A DNA stretch of 64,000 nt. It comes from Coleofasciculus sp937127375. GTDB lineage: Bacteria > Cyanobacteriota > Cyanobacteriia > Cyanobacteriales > Coleofasciculaceae. Of this stretch, positions 8,694 to 16,310 are shown in pieces. The stretch is from the NCBI GenBank assembly GCA_040218875.1, contig JAVJQP010000014.1; one strand, given 5' to 3'. The notes beneath the pieces are model-generated. The model saw nothing but the letters and a program-made list of their open reading frames with translations. It was not told where the DNA came from and did no database searches. Made by a program: the position numbers and the translations under genes. How positions within the stretch are numbered: the first letter of the stretch is position 1; each line of letters starts with the position of its first letter.

Positions 8694-9473
8694 ATGGAGT
8701 CATACAACCCTGGAATTATCCCCCACACCCCCTCTACTCAACGGAATCGCTTTCGTCACTCCTCTTTGGGTTTGGTGTCTACGCTCAGTTTTCCCGTAAT
8801 TGTGAGTACGGCTGATGCGATGCTCAAGGCGTCTGGAGTGACGTTGATAGGATTTGAAAAAATTGGTAGTGGTCACTGTACGGCAATTGTGCGCGGCGCT
8901 ACAGCAGAAGTACGGATTGCGGTGCAAGCTGGGGTTGAACATGCTAAACGAGAAGGTCGATTATTGTCCTCCTTGGTAATTCCTCGACCCTTTCCCAACT
9001 TGGAGGTTGTCTTACCTCTGGGTTCTCATTTGCTAGAAGAGGCGCAACAGCAACTGCGATCGCGCCATAGTTCCCAAGCCCTAGGACTTCTAGAAACCCG
9101 AGGCTTTCCCGCGATCGTCGGTGCAGCGGATGCGATGCTCAAATCTGCAAATGTAGAACTGACGGGTTACGAAACCATAGGCGCGGGCTTATGTACCGTG
9201 ATTATCCGGGGTCGAGTGGCGGAAGTTGCCATGGCGCTGCAAGTGGGTATGGCAGAAGCCCAACGGATTGGGGAACTGGTTGCTGTTACCGTGATTACTC
9301 GACCGTTAGAAGATCTCGAACAAGCGCTACCCTTGGCAAGTTACTTCATTGAAGAAGAAGAAACACCCGAACCCCTACGATTGCCTGTCGAGGTCAAGGA
9401 AACAGAGAAGGAATTAGTCGAACTCCCTGATTTAGATCAATTGCCCGCGCCGACTAAAGAAATTGACTTCTGA
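8694..9473 (+). CDS. ccmO: Tandem-BMC carboxysome shell protein CcmO
   Basis: About 259 residues with two BMC domains in tandem, forming a pseudohexameric trimer in the shell. Domain 1 runs from SLGLVSTLSFPVIV to EVVLPL with pore-type motif KIGSG; domain 2 runs from ALGLLETRGFPAIV to EQALPLASYF with TIGAG. An acidic tail follows. An upstream ATG at 8679 is possible, but GGAGAG at 8681-8686 lies on that codon and is ideally placed for the ATG at 8694, so the latter is chosen. It closes the ccmK2-K1-L-M-N-O cluster. Confidence 0.92.
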   Translation: MESYNPGIIPHTPSTQRNRFRHSSLGLVSTLSFPVIVSTADAMLKASGVTLIGFEKIGSGHCTAIVRGATAEVRIAVQAGVEHAKREGRLLSSLVIPRPFPNLEVVLPLGSHLLEEAQQQLRSRHSSQALGLLETRGFPAIVGAADAMLKSANVELTGYETIGAGLCTVIIRGRVAEVAMALQVGMAEAQRIGELVAVTVITRPLEDLEQALPLASYFIEEEETPEPLRLPVEVKETEKELVELPDLDQLPAPTKEIDF

Positions 9474-9744
9474 TATCAAGTTGCGGCTTAATCGGAGGTT
9501 TAACGGCTCTCCCAACCCCCTATCACTAATCTGCTTTCTGCCCTGGAGCCTTCTGCTAAAAAAAGGCGTTGCACCCAATTCCAGCGATGATCGGATTAAG
9601 CTTTCCTGTAGGTACAGGCTAAAACCAAACCGCTTATTCCGGAACATACAAATTGGTTAGGGGGCAACGCAGGCTGGAAGGAAGACTGTCACTTGTTTGG
9701 TGTTATCTGAAATATTAACTCAGAGTTACCATAGGAAAAATATA

Positions 9745-9792
9745 TTGTTCTGATAGAAATCATAGACTATAATCTATAAATTATTTCTATCA
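9745..9792 (+). promoter_or_regulatory. Promoter with nested inverted repeat, LysR gene
   Basis: TTGTTC (9745-9750) and TATAAT (9768-9773) are spaced 17 bp, a good sigma-70 promoter. A perfect 10-bp inverted repeat, TGATAGAAAT at 9751-9760 and ATTTCTATCA at 9783-9792, brackets the -10 box, and a second repeat ATAGA..TCTAT (9762-9778) lies inside it. The layout suits autoregulation by the LysR-type product. The rest of the 9474-9805 gap holds nothing recognisable. Confidence 0.65.
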
Positions 9793-9805
9793 AGGAGGAG
9801 TATCG

Positions 9806-10816
9806 TTGAAGCAAGCCACGCTGCATCAGCTCAAAGTCTTTGAAGCCGTTGCTCGACATAATAGTTTTACTCGTGCAGCCGAAGAACTATTTCTCACCCA
9901 ACCCACGGTGTCAATGCAGGTGAAACAGTTGACCCGAGCGGTTGGTGTTCCCTTATTTGATCAAGTAGGCAAACGTCTTTATCTTACCCAAGCCGGAGAG
10001 GAACTCGTCAAGACCTGTCGTGCCATATTTGAGAATTTAGACCAGTTTGAGATGACCGTCGCTGATTTGCAAGGTCTGAAACAGGGACGCCTGCGGGTTT
10101 CGGTGATCACAACCGCCAAATATTTTATTCCCCGGTTACTCGGTCCATTTTGTCGGCGTTATCCAGGAATCGATGTGTCGCTTCAGGTGACCAATCATGA
10201 ATTTATCTTGAATCGTCTGAATGACAATGCCGATGACTTGTATGTCATGAGTCAACTCCCGGATCTGGATATTACCTACGAAGCCATTCTTGACAATCCC
10301 CTCGTTGTCATCGCCCCGGCGGATCATCCGTTGGTGAATGAAACCAATATTCCTCTAGAGCGTTTGGCAGAGGAACCCTTTATTATGAGAGAACCGGGAT
10401 CAGGAACACGCAAGGCAGTACAAGAACTATTTGATGCCCGTGATATTGAGTTAAAAGTACAGCTTGACTTAGGCAGCAATGAAGCCATTAAACAAGCGAT
10501 CGCGGGAGGGTTAGGCATTTCGGTTTTATCCCGTCATACCTTAGCCTTAGAGGGCATCTGTAACCAACTGACCATTCTAGATGTGGAAGAATTCCCGATT
10601 GAACGATACTGGTATGCGGTTTACCCAAATGGCAAACAACTCTCCATTGTCGCTCGCACCTTTCTCGATTATCTGCTCACCGAAGGCAAAGACTTTGCCC
10701 AAAAGACTGCCCTACGCCGAACCTTGCCACCAGCGCAATCCAATGGAACTCTTCCCCCTAGCGCTGCAAACTCCGAGGATCAAGGGCATCCCGTAGACCA
10801 TCCCCCAGCAAGTTAA
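9806..10816 (+). CDS. cmpR: LysR-type regulator, CmpR/CbbR-like
   Basis: A 336-residue LysR transcription factor. It starts at TTG, supported by AAGGAGGAG at 9792-9800. The N-terminal winged helix-turn-helix (ATLHQLKVFEAVARHNSFTR...LTQPTVSMQVKQLT) and a substrate-binding domain from about residue 90 strongly resemble CmpR/CbbR regulators that sense photorespiratory or Calvin-cycle metabolites and control bicarbonate and CO2 uptake genes at low CO2. Its position beside the ccm locus supports that. The last 59 bp overlap the convergent permease gene, so its C-terminus is read from the antisense of another coding sequence. CmpR versus a close CbbR paralogue cannot be settled here. Confidence 0.78.
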   Translation: MKQATLHQLKVFEAVARHNSFTRAAEELFLTQPTVSMQVKQLTRAVGVPLFDQVGKRLYLTQAGEELVKTCRAIFENLDQFEMTVADLQGLKQGRLRVSVITTAKYFIPRLLGPFCRRYPGIDVSLQVTNHEFILNRLNDNADDLYVMSQLPDLDITYEAILDNPLVVIAPADHPLVNETNIPLERLAEEPFIMREPGSGTRKAVQELFDARDIELKVQLDLGSNEAIKQAIAGGLGISVLSRHTLALEGICNQLTILDVEEFPIERYWYAVYPNGKQLSIVARTFLDYLLTEGKDFAQKTALRRTLPPAQSNGTLPPSAANSEDQGHPVDHPPAS

Positions 10817-11873
10817 AGGCTAACACGGTCAAGATAATCAGCGCGGCGGGGGGCCAAATTAACCAGGGTTGTAGCACCAAAATCGAAGCATTCGTTGCCA
10901 AGGACAACAAATTTCCCCAGGAGGGGTCAGGTTGCTGAATGCCCAGACCAATTAAACTCAGCACCGATTCCGCCACAATAAAACTGGGGACGGCGAGAGT
11001 GGCTGAGATAATCACATAGGTGGCCGTTTGGGGCAGCACATGGCGGACAATAATGTACAGCGGTTTAGCCCCCATCGCCTGGGATGCTTGGACAAATTCT
11101 CGTTCTTTAATTGATAATACCTGTCCGCGAATCACCCGGGCTAATCCAGACCAGCCAATAAACGAGGTAATTAAAACAATTAACAAAAATCGTTGGGCGC
11201 TGGTTAGTCCTGGTGGTAACACTGACGCCAATGCCACGAGTAGGTATAGAGTGGGAATCGTCATCATCACTTCGACTAGGCGCATCAACATGGCATCAAT
11301 CCACCCCCCGAAATAGCCAGAAATTCCGCCGATAATTAAACCCAGAGGAAAAGAGATGGCAATTCCCACTAACCCGATACTTAGACTAATTCGCCCTCCA
11401 TACACCAAACGACTGAATTGATCACGACCTTGCTCATCCGTCCCCAACAGATTCAGTTTGCCTTCACCAATCGTGCCGAACAAGTGCAAGTTCATCGGAA
11501 TTCCGCCAAATATCTCCACCTCTTCAAAATTTGGTGGTAAGGGGAAACGCAGTTGCAGAAACTGGTACGCCGAACCTTGAACAAATAAACGGATGGGGGA
11601 CGGACTTTGCCAATCCACCATCAGTTCTCGTTCCCCCGTCTCTAAATCTGTTGGTCCTTGGGTAGTTGGGTAAACATGGGGACCAATAAACCTGCCTTCA
11701 GGAGTGCGCCAGTAGACTTGGGTGGGTGGCAACAGGGAACCATTGGGTTGGGAGACATACGGGTCATAAGGCGCGACAAAATCAGCCGCAATTACGGCAA
11801 GGTAAAAAATCAATAGCACGATCGCGCCAAACCGAGCCAGGGGGTTCTTTTTCAGTTTTTGCCACCAGTTCAT
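10758..11873 (-). CDS. ABC transporter permease, OppC/DppC family
   Basis: A 371-residue inner-membrane permease of the peptide/nickel (Opp/Dpp) type. One N-terminal membrane helix (FGAIVLLIFYLAVIAADFVAPY) and a periplasmic loop of about 130 residues precede five more helices. The EAA loop is visible as QASQAMGAKPLYIIVRHVLPQ, and the family signature SWGNLLSLA is near the end. No ATPase, partner permease or binding protein is adjacent, so it is an orphan subunit. Its 3' end overlaps the LysR gene tail-to-tail by 59 bp. Confidence 0.88.
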   Translation of the reverse strand: MNWWQKLKKNPLARFGAIVLLIFYLAVIAADFVAPYDPYVSQPNGSLLPPTQVYWRTPEGRFIGPHVYPTTQGPTDLETGERELMVDWQSPSPIRLFVQGSAYQFLQLRFPLPPNFEEVEIFGGIPMNLHLFGTIGEGKLNLLGTDEQGRDQFSRLVYGGRISLSIGLVGIAISFPLGLIIGGISGYFGGWIDAMLMRLVEVMMTIPTLYLLVALASVLPPGLTSAQRFLLIVLITSFIGWSGLARVIRGQVLSIKEREFVQASQAMGAKPLYIIVRHVLPQTATYVIISATLAVPSFIVAESVLSLIGLGIQQPDPSWGNLLSLATNASILVLQPWLIWPPAALIILTVLAFNLLGDGLRDALDPRSLQR

Positions 11874-11883
11874 GGGTTACAGG

Positions 11884-12759
11884 TTAAGAGTTAAGCTGCT
11901 GGGCGAGTTGTCGGTGTTGTTCTTCGTTCTTTTCGTGTTCGACAACAAACACATTGGAGTAGAGGTTGGCGGTGATTTGCTTACCCTCTTGGGTGAGGGA
12001 CAGGTAACGCAGGGCTTCCTGGATAAACGGAAATACTCCATTCCAGTAAAACCTGGAATAACCAGCGCGAAGGTCACCAGGATGCTCATAGCCTAAGGCT
12101 TGATTGACACCCGTTTCTTCAAATTCGTAGAATAGAGAGCTAATTTTCTTGAGATAGCGGGGATCAGAAAGCTGACCAATTAAGTCAGAGGCACGAATCA
12201 AACCGGGATAATTCAGGGTATCTCGATGATCCCCTTCTTTGGGAACCGGGAAACGAGTCAGTTCAATATTGAGCTTAATCAGTTCCGCGTCAATCAGTTT
12301 ATGACCGCCAAATCGCTCATCGGTAAACAGTTTCGCCCGATCAACATGATGAGGCGTTAGGGATGCATCGGTAGCGCCAGGAGGCAGATGCACCATCTCA
12401 CCATTTTTGCCCGTCGCATAAAGTCGTTCAGTTTCGCGATCCTGACGACAGACGCCTTTGACGTAGCCAATGTCGTGGCAAACCAGAGAAATGATAAAGT
12501 GCAACCAATCTTCTGGTGTGACGCCCCCTTCACGGATATGCTTGCCTCGGAGAATCTCCTGACCGACTAAGGTGACGAGAATAGAATGCTCGACATTATG
12601 ATAGAGGGCATCGCTGTTGGCAATATTTTCCATTGCCATACTGCCTGCCCAAGCAATAATGTCCTCATAGTCAGTTTTCAGCCCCCCGTAAGTCCGGTGG
12701 TAGCCGTCCCGGAGTTTTTGGACAAATGAGTTTATGAGAATTTCTGTTGCGTTAAACAT
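11884..12759 (-). CDS. HD-domain metal-dependent phosphohydrolase-like protein
   Basis: A 291-residue soluble protein with the HD signature: a first His in YHNVEHS, the His-Asp pair in CHDIGYVKG, and a distal Asp in ASDLIGQLSD. These would bind metals in a phosphohydrolase fold. It resembles a cyanobacterial family annotated as Npun_R2479-type HD metalloproteins, whose substrate is unknown to me. It is 10 bp downstream of the permease start on the same strand; a joint transcript is possible but the functions do not obviously connect. Confidence 0.75.
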   Translation of the reverse strand: MFNATEILINSFVQKLRDGYHRTYGGLKTDYEDIIAWAGSMAMENIANSDALYHNVEHSILVTLVGQEILRGKHIREGGVTPEDWLHFIISLVCHDIGYVKGVCRQDRETERLYATGKNGEMVHLPPGATDASLTPHHVDRAKLFTDERFGGHKLIDAELIKLNIELTRFPVPKEGDHRDTLNYPGLIRASDLIGQLSDPRYLKKISSLFYEFEETGVNQALGYEHPGDLRAGYSRFYWNGVFPFIQEALRYLSLTQEGKQITANLYSNVFVVEHEKNEEQHRQLAQQLNS

Positions 12760-13064
12760 CCTGGGTAATCCCTGCGGAGTGCAATGGTTTGAGGATCAAT
12801 CGAACAGTTATAACTCTATACTTTACAGGATGCAATGAAATTAAGCTGATTGTGAGCTGAGGATTCACAACCTCGGCGTGTTCTTAGTCATAGCTAACTG
12901 CTACCGAACTCGCAACCCCTTTATTTGCAAGACTTTCAGGGGTTTTGTGTAAACAAAAACACACCTAACTCAATCAAGGTTAAGTCTTTAACTTCAGAGT
13001 CAGGTAGAAATATGAGGCAAATTTATTGATATAATAGCTTAAAGATTCTCGTTGAGAGTAACTT
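12760..13064 (+). promoter_or_regulatory. Gap with tRNA-Gly promoter
   Basis: TATAAT at 13030-13035 lies 29 bp before the tRNA-Gly and is its likely -10 box; no clear -35 is seen. AACCCCT (12914-12920) and AGGGGTT (12938-12944) make a hairpin with a long loop, followed by TTG. Nothing coding is evident in this 305-bp stretch. Confidence 0.45.
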
Positions 13065-13136
<72 letters not shown>

Positions 13137-13489
13137 CTACTGGCATGGCACAGCTAAAATGGTGGAATAGACTTTACCATTGAATCGGGCGCACGTCTAT
13201 GCGCCCCTACGGTTTCGGGTCTCCCATTCTAATTCATCTTGCTAAGGTGTGCCACGCCACTACAGTGACTAAGGGCGTCGCTTCGCGGCAATTGAGCGTT
13301 CGACTGAACTTCGACAGGCTCAGTTGCCGCGTGAGCGCGGCTCGACTGAGCGCTCGCCGAACGTCCGAAGTCCTGTCGAAATTCAGGGTCAAGCGATTTA
13401 AATTAATTTTTCTTCTTTTGTCCTAACCTTAGAGCGTAGTGCTATAACTCCCCATTTCCCTTATCTAACCTATCTCTTGCTTGGAAAAT
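13137..13489. repeat. Composite dispersed-repeat region after tRNA-Gly
   Basis: This 353-bp stretch has no gene. It holds the reverse complement of a segment near 59800-59830 (CCACCATTTTAGCTGTGCCA), a long hairpin (CGCGGCAA at 13284-13291 with TTGCCGCG at 13324-13331), and a segment at 13391-13447 that recurs at 57425-57476 (shared core TTTGTCCTAACCTTAG). It looks like several intergenic repeats stacked beside the tRNA. Confidence 0.55.
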
Positions 13490-14014
13490 TCAGTTCAACA
13501 AAGATTTCCATTCTTTTTTCAAACAGTGCAGCACCTCAGGCTCAAAGAGGACAACTTTTTGGTCGTCGGGAAACTTTCCTTGGCACAAGCGCACGGCAAT
13601 TTGTCCTAAGCTTTCACTGAAAAGAATCTGCTTAAATAACAGATTATCTGTTTTCTCGATCAGATGAACCGCTGTAGCAAATTCCCCTTCTAAATCAAAA
13701 CCAACATTCAGTTTGATGTGATGGACTTCGTGAATACAGCGGAAAATCAGGTTAATGTCTGAACCCAAAAGATCAGAGTTGTTGAACTGAGTGGTAATCA
13801 TTAGTTTTCCTTGGTTGTAATCCCTATAGATATGCTCTAAGCTCAGTTCTGTTCCTTTCATGTAAGGAAAGTAATCAACATACTGAAACTCCATACCCTG
13901 GAGTTCTACCTGTGCTATATCCACGATAAACTGACGGAAGCCTTTCACGATGGAAGGCGAGAGATCATACGCTGGGGTATCAATGTAATACCGAGCAATG
14001 TCTTCAAGATTCAT
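13490..14014 (-). CDS. Hypothetical protein with HExxH motif
   Basis: A 174-residue protein that I do not recognise as a named family. It contains IHEVHHI, which fits the HExxH zinc-metalloprotease signature, in a helical context (NLIFRCIHEVHHIKLNVGF). No signal peptide or membrane segment is seen. A possible third ligand would be a downstream Glu (for example in HLIEKTD), but this is unproven. It is alone on the minus strand between repeat-rich DNA and a ZIP transporter. It could be an inactive helical protein in which the motif is chance. Confidence 0.65.
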   Translation of the reverse strand: MNLEDIARYYIDTPAYDLSPSIVKGFRQFIVDIAQVELQGMEFQYVDYFPYMKGTELSLEHIYRDYNQGKLMITTQFNNSDLLGSDINLIFRCIHEVHHIKLNVGFDLEGEFATAVHLIEKTDNLLFKQILFSESLGQIAVRLCQGKFPDDQKVVLFEPEVLHCLKKEWKSLLN

Positions 14015-14291
14015 TTGTTTTTGTTAGATGCAACCAACTGATAATCGAAATCACCAGACAACCTAATCATTGACCTGGCTTGCTGAGGGTAGTCCCTCAC
14101 AGAATTCACCCAATTCAATTTTGGGAGATCTCAGCCCAAAAAACATCCAGAGAACTACGGAAATTTTTGGGTGAAATTCCCGAAAAGTCCGCGTGGATTC
14201 ACCGATGGAGGTTTATTTATAAAGTAAATACAAAAAAGCTAGACAAAGTACATAGACTGTGCTACTCACTTTGTTTTATCGAGGTATTGGT

Positions 14292-15065
14292 TCAACCTAA
14301 GCCAATATCGAGAAGCATCATGATCACGAATCCTACTATAATCCCAATTGTGGCTTCGTGTTCGCGACCTTGACGATGGGATTCGGGGATAATTTCATCG
14401 CTAATCACAAACAGCATCGCACCCGCTGCAAATGCCATTCCCCAGGGTAAAAGGGGTTGTGCGATCGCCACCACACCTGCACCCAGTAAACCCCCCACGG
14501 GTTCGACTAACCCTGTCAACAACGAAACCCCCACAGCATAAAAGCTTGAGTAACCTTCCGCCAACAACGAAACCGCTACAACCAAACCCTCTGGAATATT
14601 CTGCAATCCAATCCCGATCGCCAAGGGAATTCCCTGCGCCGGATTTCCTGCACCAAAGTTAACCCCAACCGCCAAGCCTTCGGGAAAGTTATGAATCGTA
14701 ATCGCGATAATAAATAACCAAATGCGTCTGAGATGTTGAGAATTTACCCCTTCTGAACCCTTATGAAAATGTTCGTGTGGTAGATACTTATTACTTAACC
14801 CTAAAAACGCCGTTCCCAGAAGCACACCCAAACTCATAATTAACGCTGCATTCATCTGGGAAGCGCCTTGAGAAATCGCCGCATCTTTACCCGGTAAAAT
14901 TAACGAAAACGCCGTCGCAGCTAGCATTACCCCACCCCCGAATCCTAACGCGATCGCTTGTAATCGGTGGGTCAAAGGAATCGGTAAAAATACGGGTAAC
15001 GCACCGACAAAGGTTGCGAGTCCCGCCAGTAAACTGGCAATAAAACCCGCAAGAATTGGATTCAT
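14292..15065 (-). CDS. ZIP-family metal transporter
   Basis: A 257-residue membrane protein with about eight helices. The two ZIP metal-site helices are clear: TIHNFPEGLAVGV and LQNIPEGLVVAV. A cytosolic loop (HEHFHKGSEGVNSQH) is rich in histidine. It probably imports zinc or another divalent metal across the plasma membrane. A SmtB/ZiaR-type sensor lies about 4 kb away. It begins with ATG at 15065, directly after a heptamer repeat tract. Confidence 0.88.
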   Translation of the reverse strand: MNPILAGFIASLLAGLATFVGALPVFLPIPLTHRLQAIALGFGGGVMLAATAFSLILPGKDAAISQGASQMNAALIMSLGVLLGTAFLGLSNKYLPHEHFHKGSEGVNSQHLRRIWLFIIAITIHNFPEGLAVGVNFGAGNPAQGIPLAIGIGLQNIPEGLVVAVSLLAEGYSSFYAVGVSLLTGLVEPVGGLLGAGVVAIAQPLLPWGMAFAAGAMLFVISDEIIPESHRQGREHEATIGIIVGFVIMMLLDIGLG

Positions 15066-15067
15066 AA

Positions 15068-15115
15068 GGGAACAGGGAACAGGGAACAGGGAACAGGGAA
15101 CAGGGAACAGGGAAC
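15068..15115 (+). repeat. Heptamer tandem repeat (GGGAACA)
   Basis: About seven copies of GGGAACA in a row, immediately upstream of the ZIP gene start. It is one of many such short tandem repeats in this window, a class well known in filamentous cyanobacteria. Confidence 0.85.
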
Positions 15116-15138
15116 GGTAAGAATGTTCTAACTTGCCT

Positions 15139-15245
15139 TAAGCTGTTCGGCATTTAAACATTAATGTCAAGAATGGCTCTCATCATTGCCGTAGTGCGAG
15201 CATCTTGCTCGCTACCCATCCCCAATTTAAATGCATGACAGCTTA
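15139..15245 (-). mobile_element. MITE-like element, copy 1
   Basis: A 107-bp element with terminal inverted repeats of 20 bp: TAAGCTGTTCGGCATTTAAA at the left and TTTAAATGCATGACAGCTTA at the right (three mismatches). The interior includes the hairpin-forming GTGCGAGCATCTTGCTCGC. It is the reverse complement of the copy at 46132-46263. Its right end supplies the last codons and stop of the alpha/beta hydrolase gene. Confidence 0.75.
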
Positions 15246-16141
15246 GTGCTGCTATATTGCTGACTCAGCCAATCGAGAATTAAGGAATTAACCCTGTCTG
15301 GCTTCTCATCATGTGGACAATGACCCGCTTGGGGGATGGCAAAAAACTCGACATCTTTCTCCATTTGGCGCTGCTGCTGGTAAATCGCCGCCCCATTAAT
15401 GGGTGTCCAAGGGTCATTTTCGCCCCAAAGAACTAATAGAGGACGGTTTAATTTGGGTAATAATTCCCCAGGCGCAGGACCGGCTGGACCCGTTAAGACA
15501 GATGCAAATACCTGTTGGGCACCCGGATCACAGGAGGGCTGGTAGAGTAAATCGACTAATTCTTCTGTAATCGCGGCGGGATCACAGTAAACCTGACGCA
15601 GCGTGTTGCGAATTCGGTTTTTTTGGCGAATTCGGTTAAATAAAAACGGACCGACGGTTTTAGAACTGACCAATTTGTTAAAGGTTCCCATCACCAGCCG
15701 CAAGGGTAAATTTAACTCATCGGGACGGTGATTTAAGCCCCCTGCACAGTTAATTAAAACACCACCAACGGCGATATCCGGGTCTTGAGTAACCACCATT
15801 AAACTCAATAGCGCCCCAATTGAGTTGCCAATAAATACCGTTGGTTCTTGGATATGGGCGTCCCAGAAGTCTTTGATCTGTTCCTGCCATACCTCTAAGC
15901 TGTAGTTTAAGGCGGGTTTATCTGATCCGCCGAACCCTAACAGGTCAATCGCAAACACCCGATATCCTGCATCCGCCAGAACCGGGATATTCTTGCGCCA
16001 ATGTCCAATGGATGCACCAAAGCCGTGAATCAATAACAAGGGTTGACCTGTTCCCTGGACGGTGTATTGAATTGAGTGACCTTGCCAAGTCCAAACGTGC
16101 TTTTCTAAGGGGTTGTTCGGGATTCGCGGTTGGGTAATCAC
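15227..16141 (-). CDS. Alpha/beta-fold hydrolase
   Basis: A 304-residue serine-hydrolase fold protein. The oxyanion strand reads LLLIHGFGAS, the nucleophile elbow GNSIGA, the acid LWGENDPWTP and the catalytic histidine AGHCPHDE. The GNSIG elbow and overall layout recall the chloroplast pheophytinase-like group and other cyanobacterial esterases, but the substrate is not determined. It starts at GTG. The final residues (KLSCI) and the stop codon are read from the inverted repeat of a MITE, so the natural C-terminus may have been altered. Confidence 0.85.
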   Translation of the reverse strand: MITQPRIPNNPLEKHVWTWQGHSIQYTVQGTGQPLLLIHGFGASIGHWRKNIPVLADAGYRVFAIDLLGFGGSDKPALNYSLEVWQEQIKDFWDAHIQEPTVFIGNSIGALLSLMVVTQDPDIAVGGVLINCAGGLNHRPDELNLPLRLVMGTFNKLVSSKTVGPFLFNRIRQKNRIRNTLRQVYCDPAAITEELVDLLYQPSCDPGAQQVFASVLTGPAGPAPGELLPKLNRPLLVLWGENDPWTPINGAAIYQQQRQMEKDVEFFAIPQAGHCPHDEKPDRVNSLILDWLSQQYSSTKLSCI

Positions 16142-16310
16142 GGTGCTTTATGAAGTTTGTTTAAGTGTTTTGTTCTATGATACCGGGATTGAGACAGATT
16201 CTGGAAAATTTTTGCCCAGATTCCTGTTTATTGAGAATCGCCACGTTTGAATAAATGGGAACAGTTTCCCCATCAGTTCTGTCTTTAGATTCCTTTTGTT
16301 TGTGTTTGGT

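Noticed and set aside
9463..9660. 65-codon frame after ccmO
   Set aside because: It overlaps the end of ccmO, has no ribosome site, and its sequence is not protein-like.
14080..14373. 97-codon plus-strand frame in the gap before the ZIP gene
   Set aside because: Its 3' part is antisense to the ZIP gene and no ribosome site is visible; no recognisable motif.
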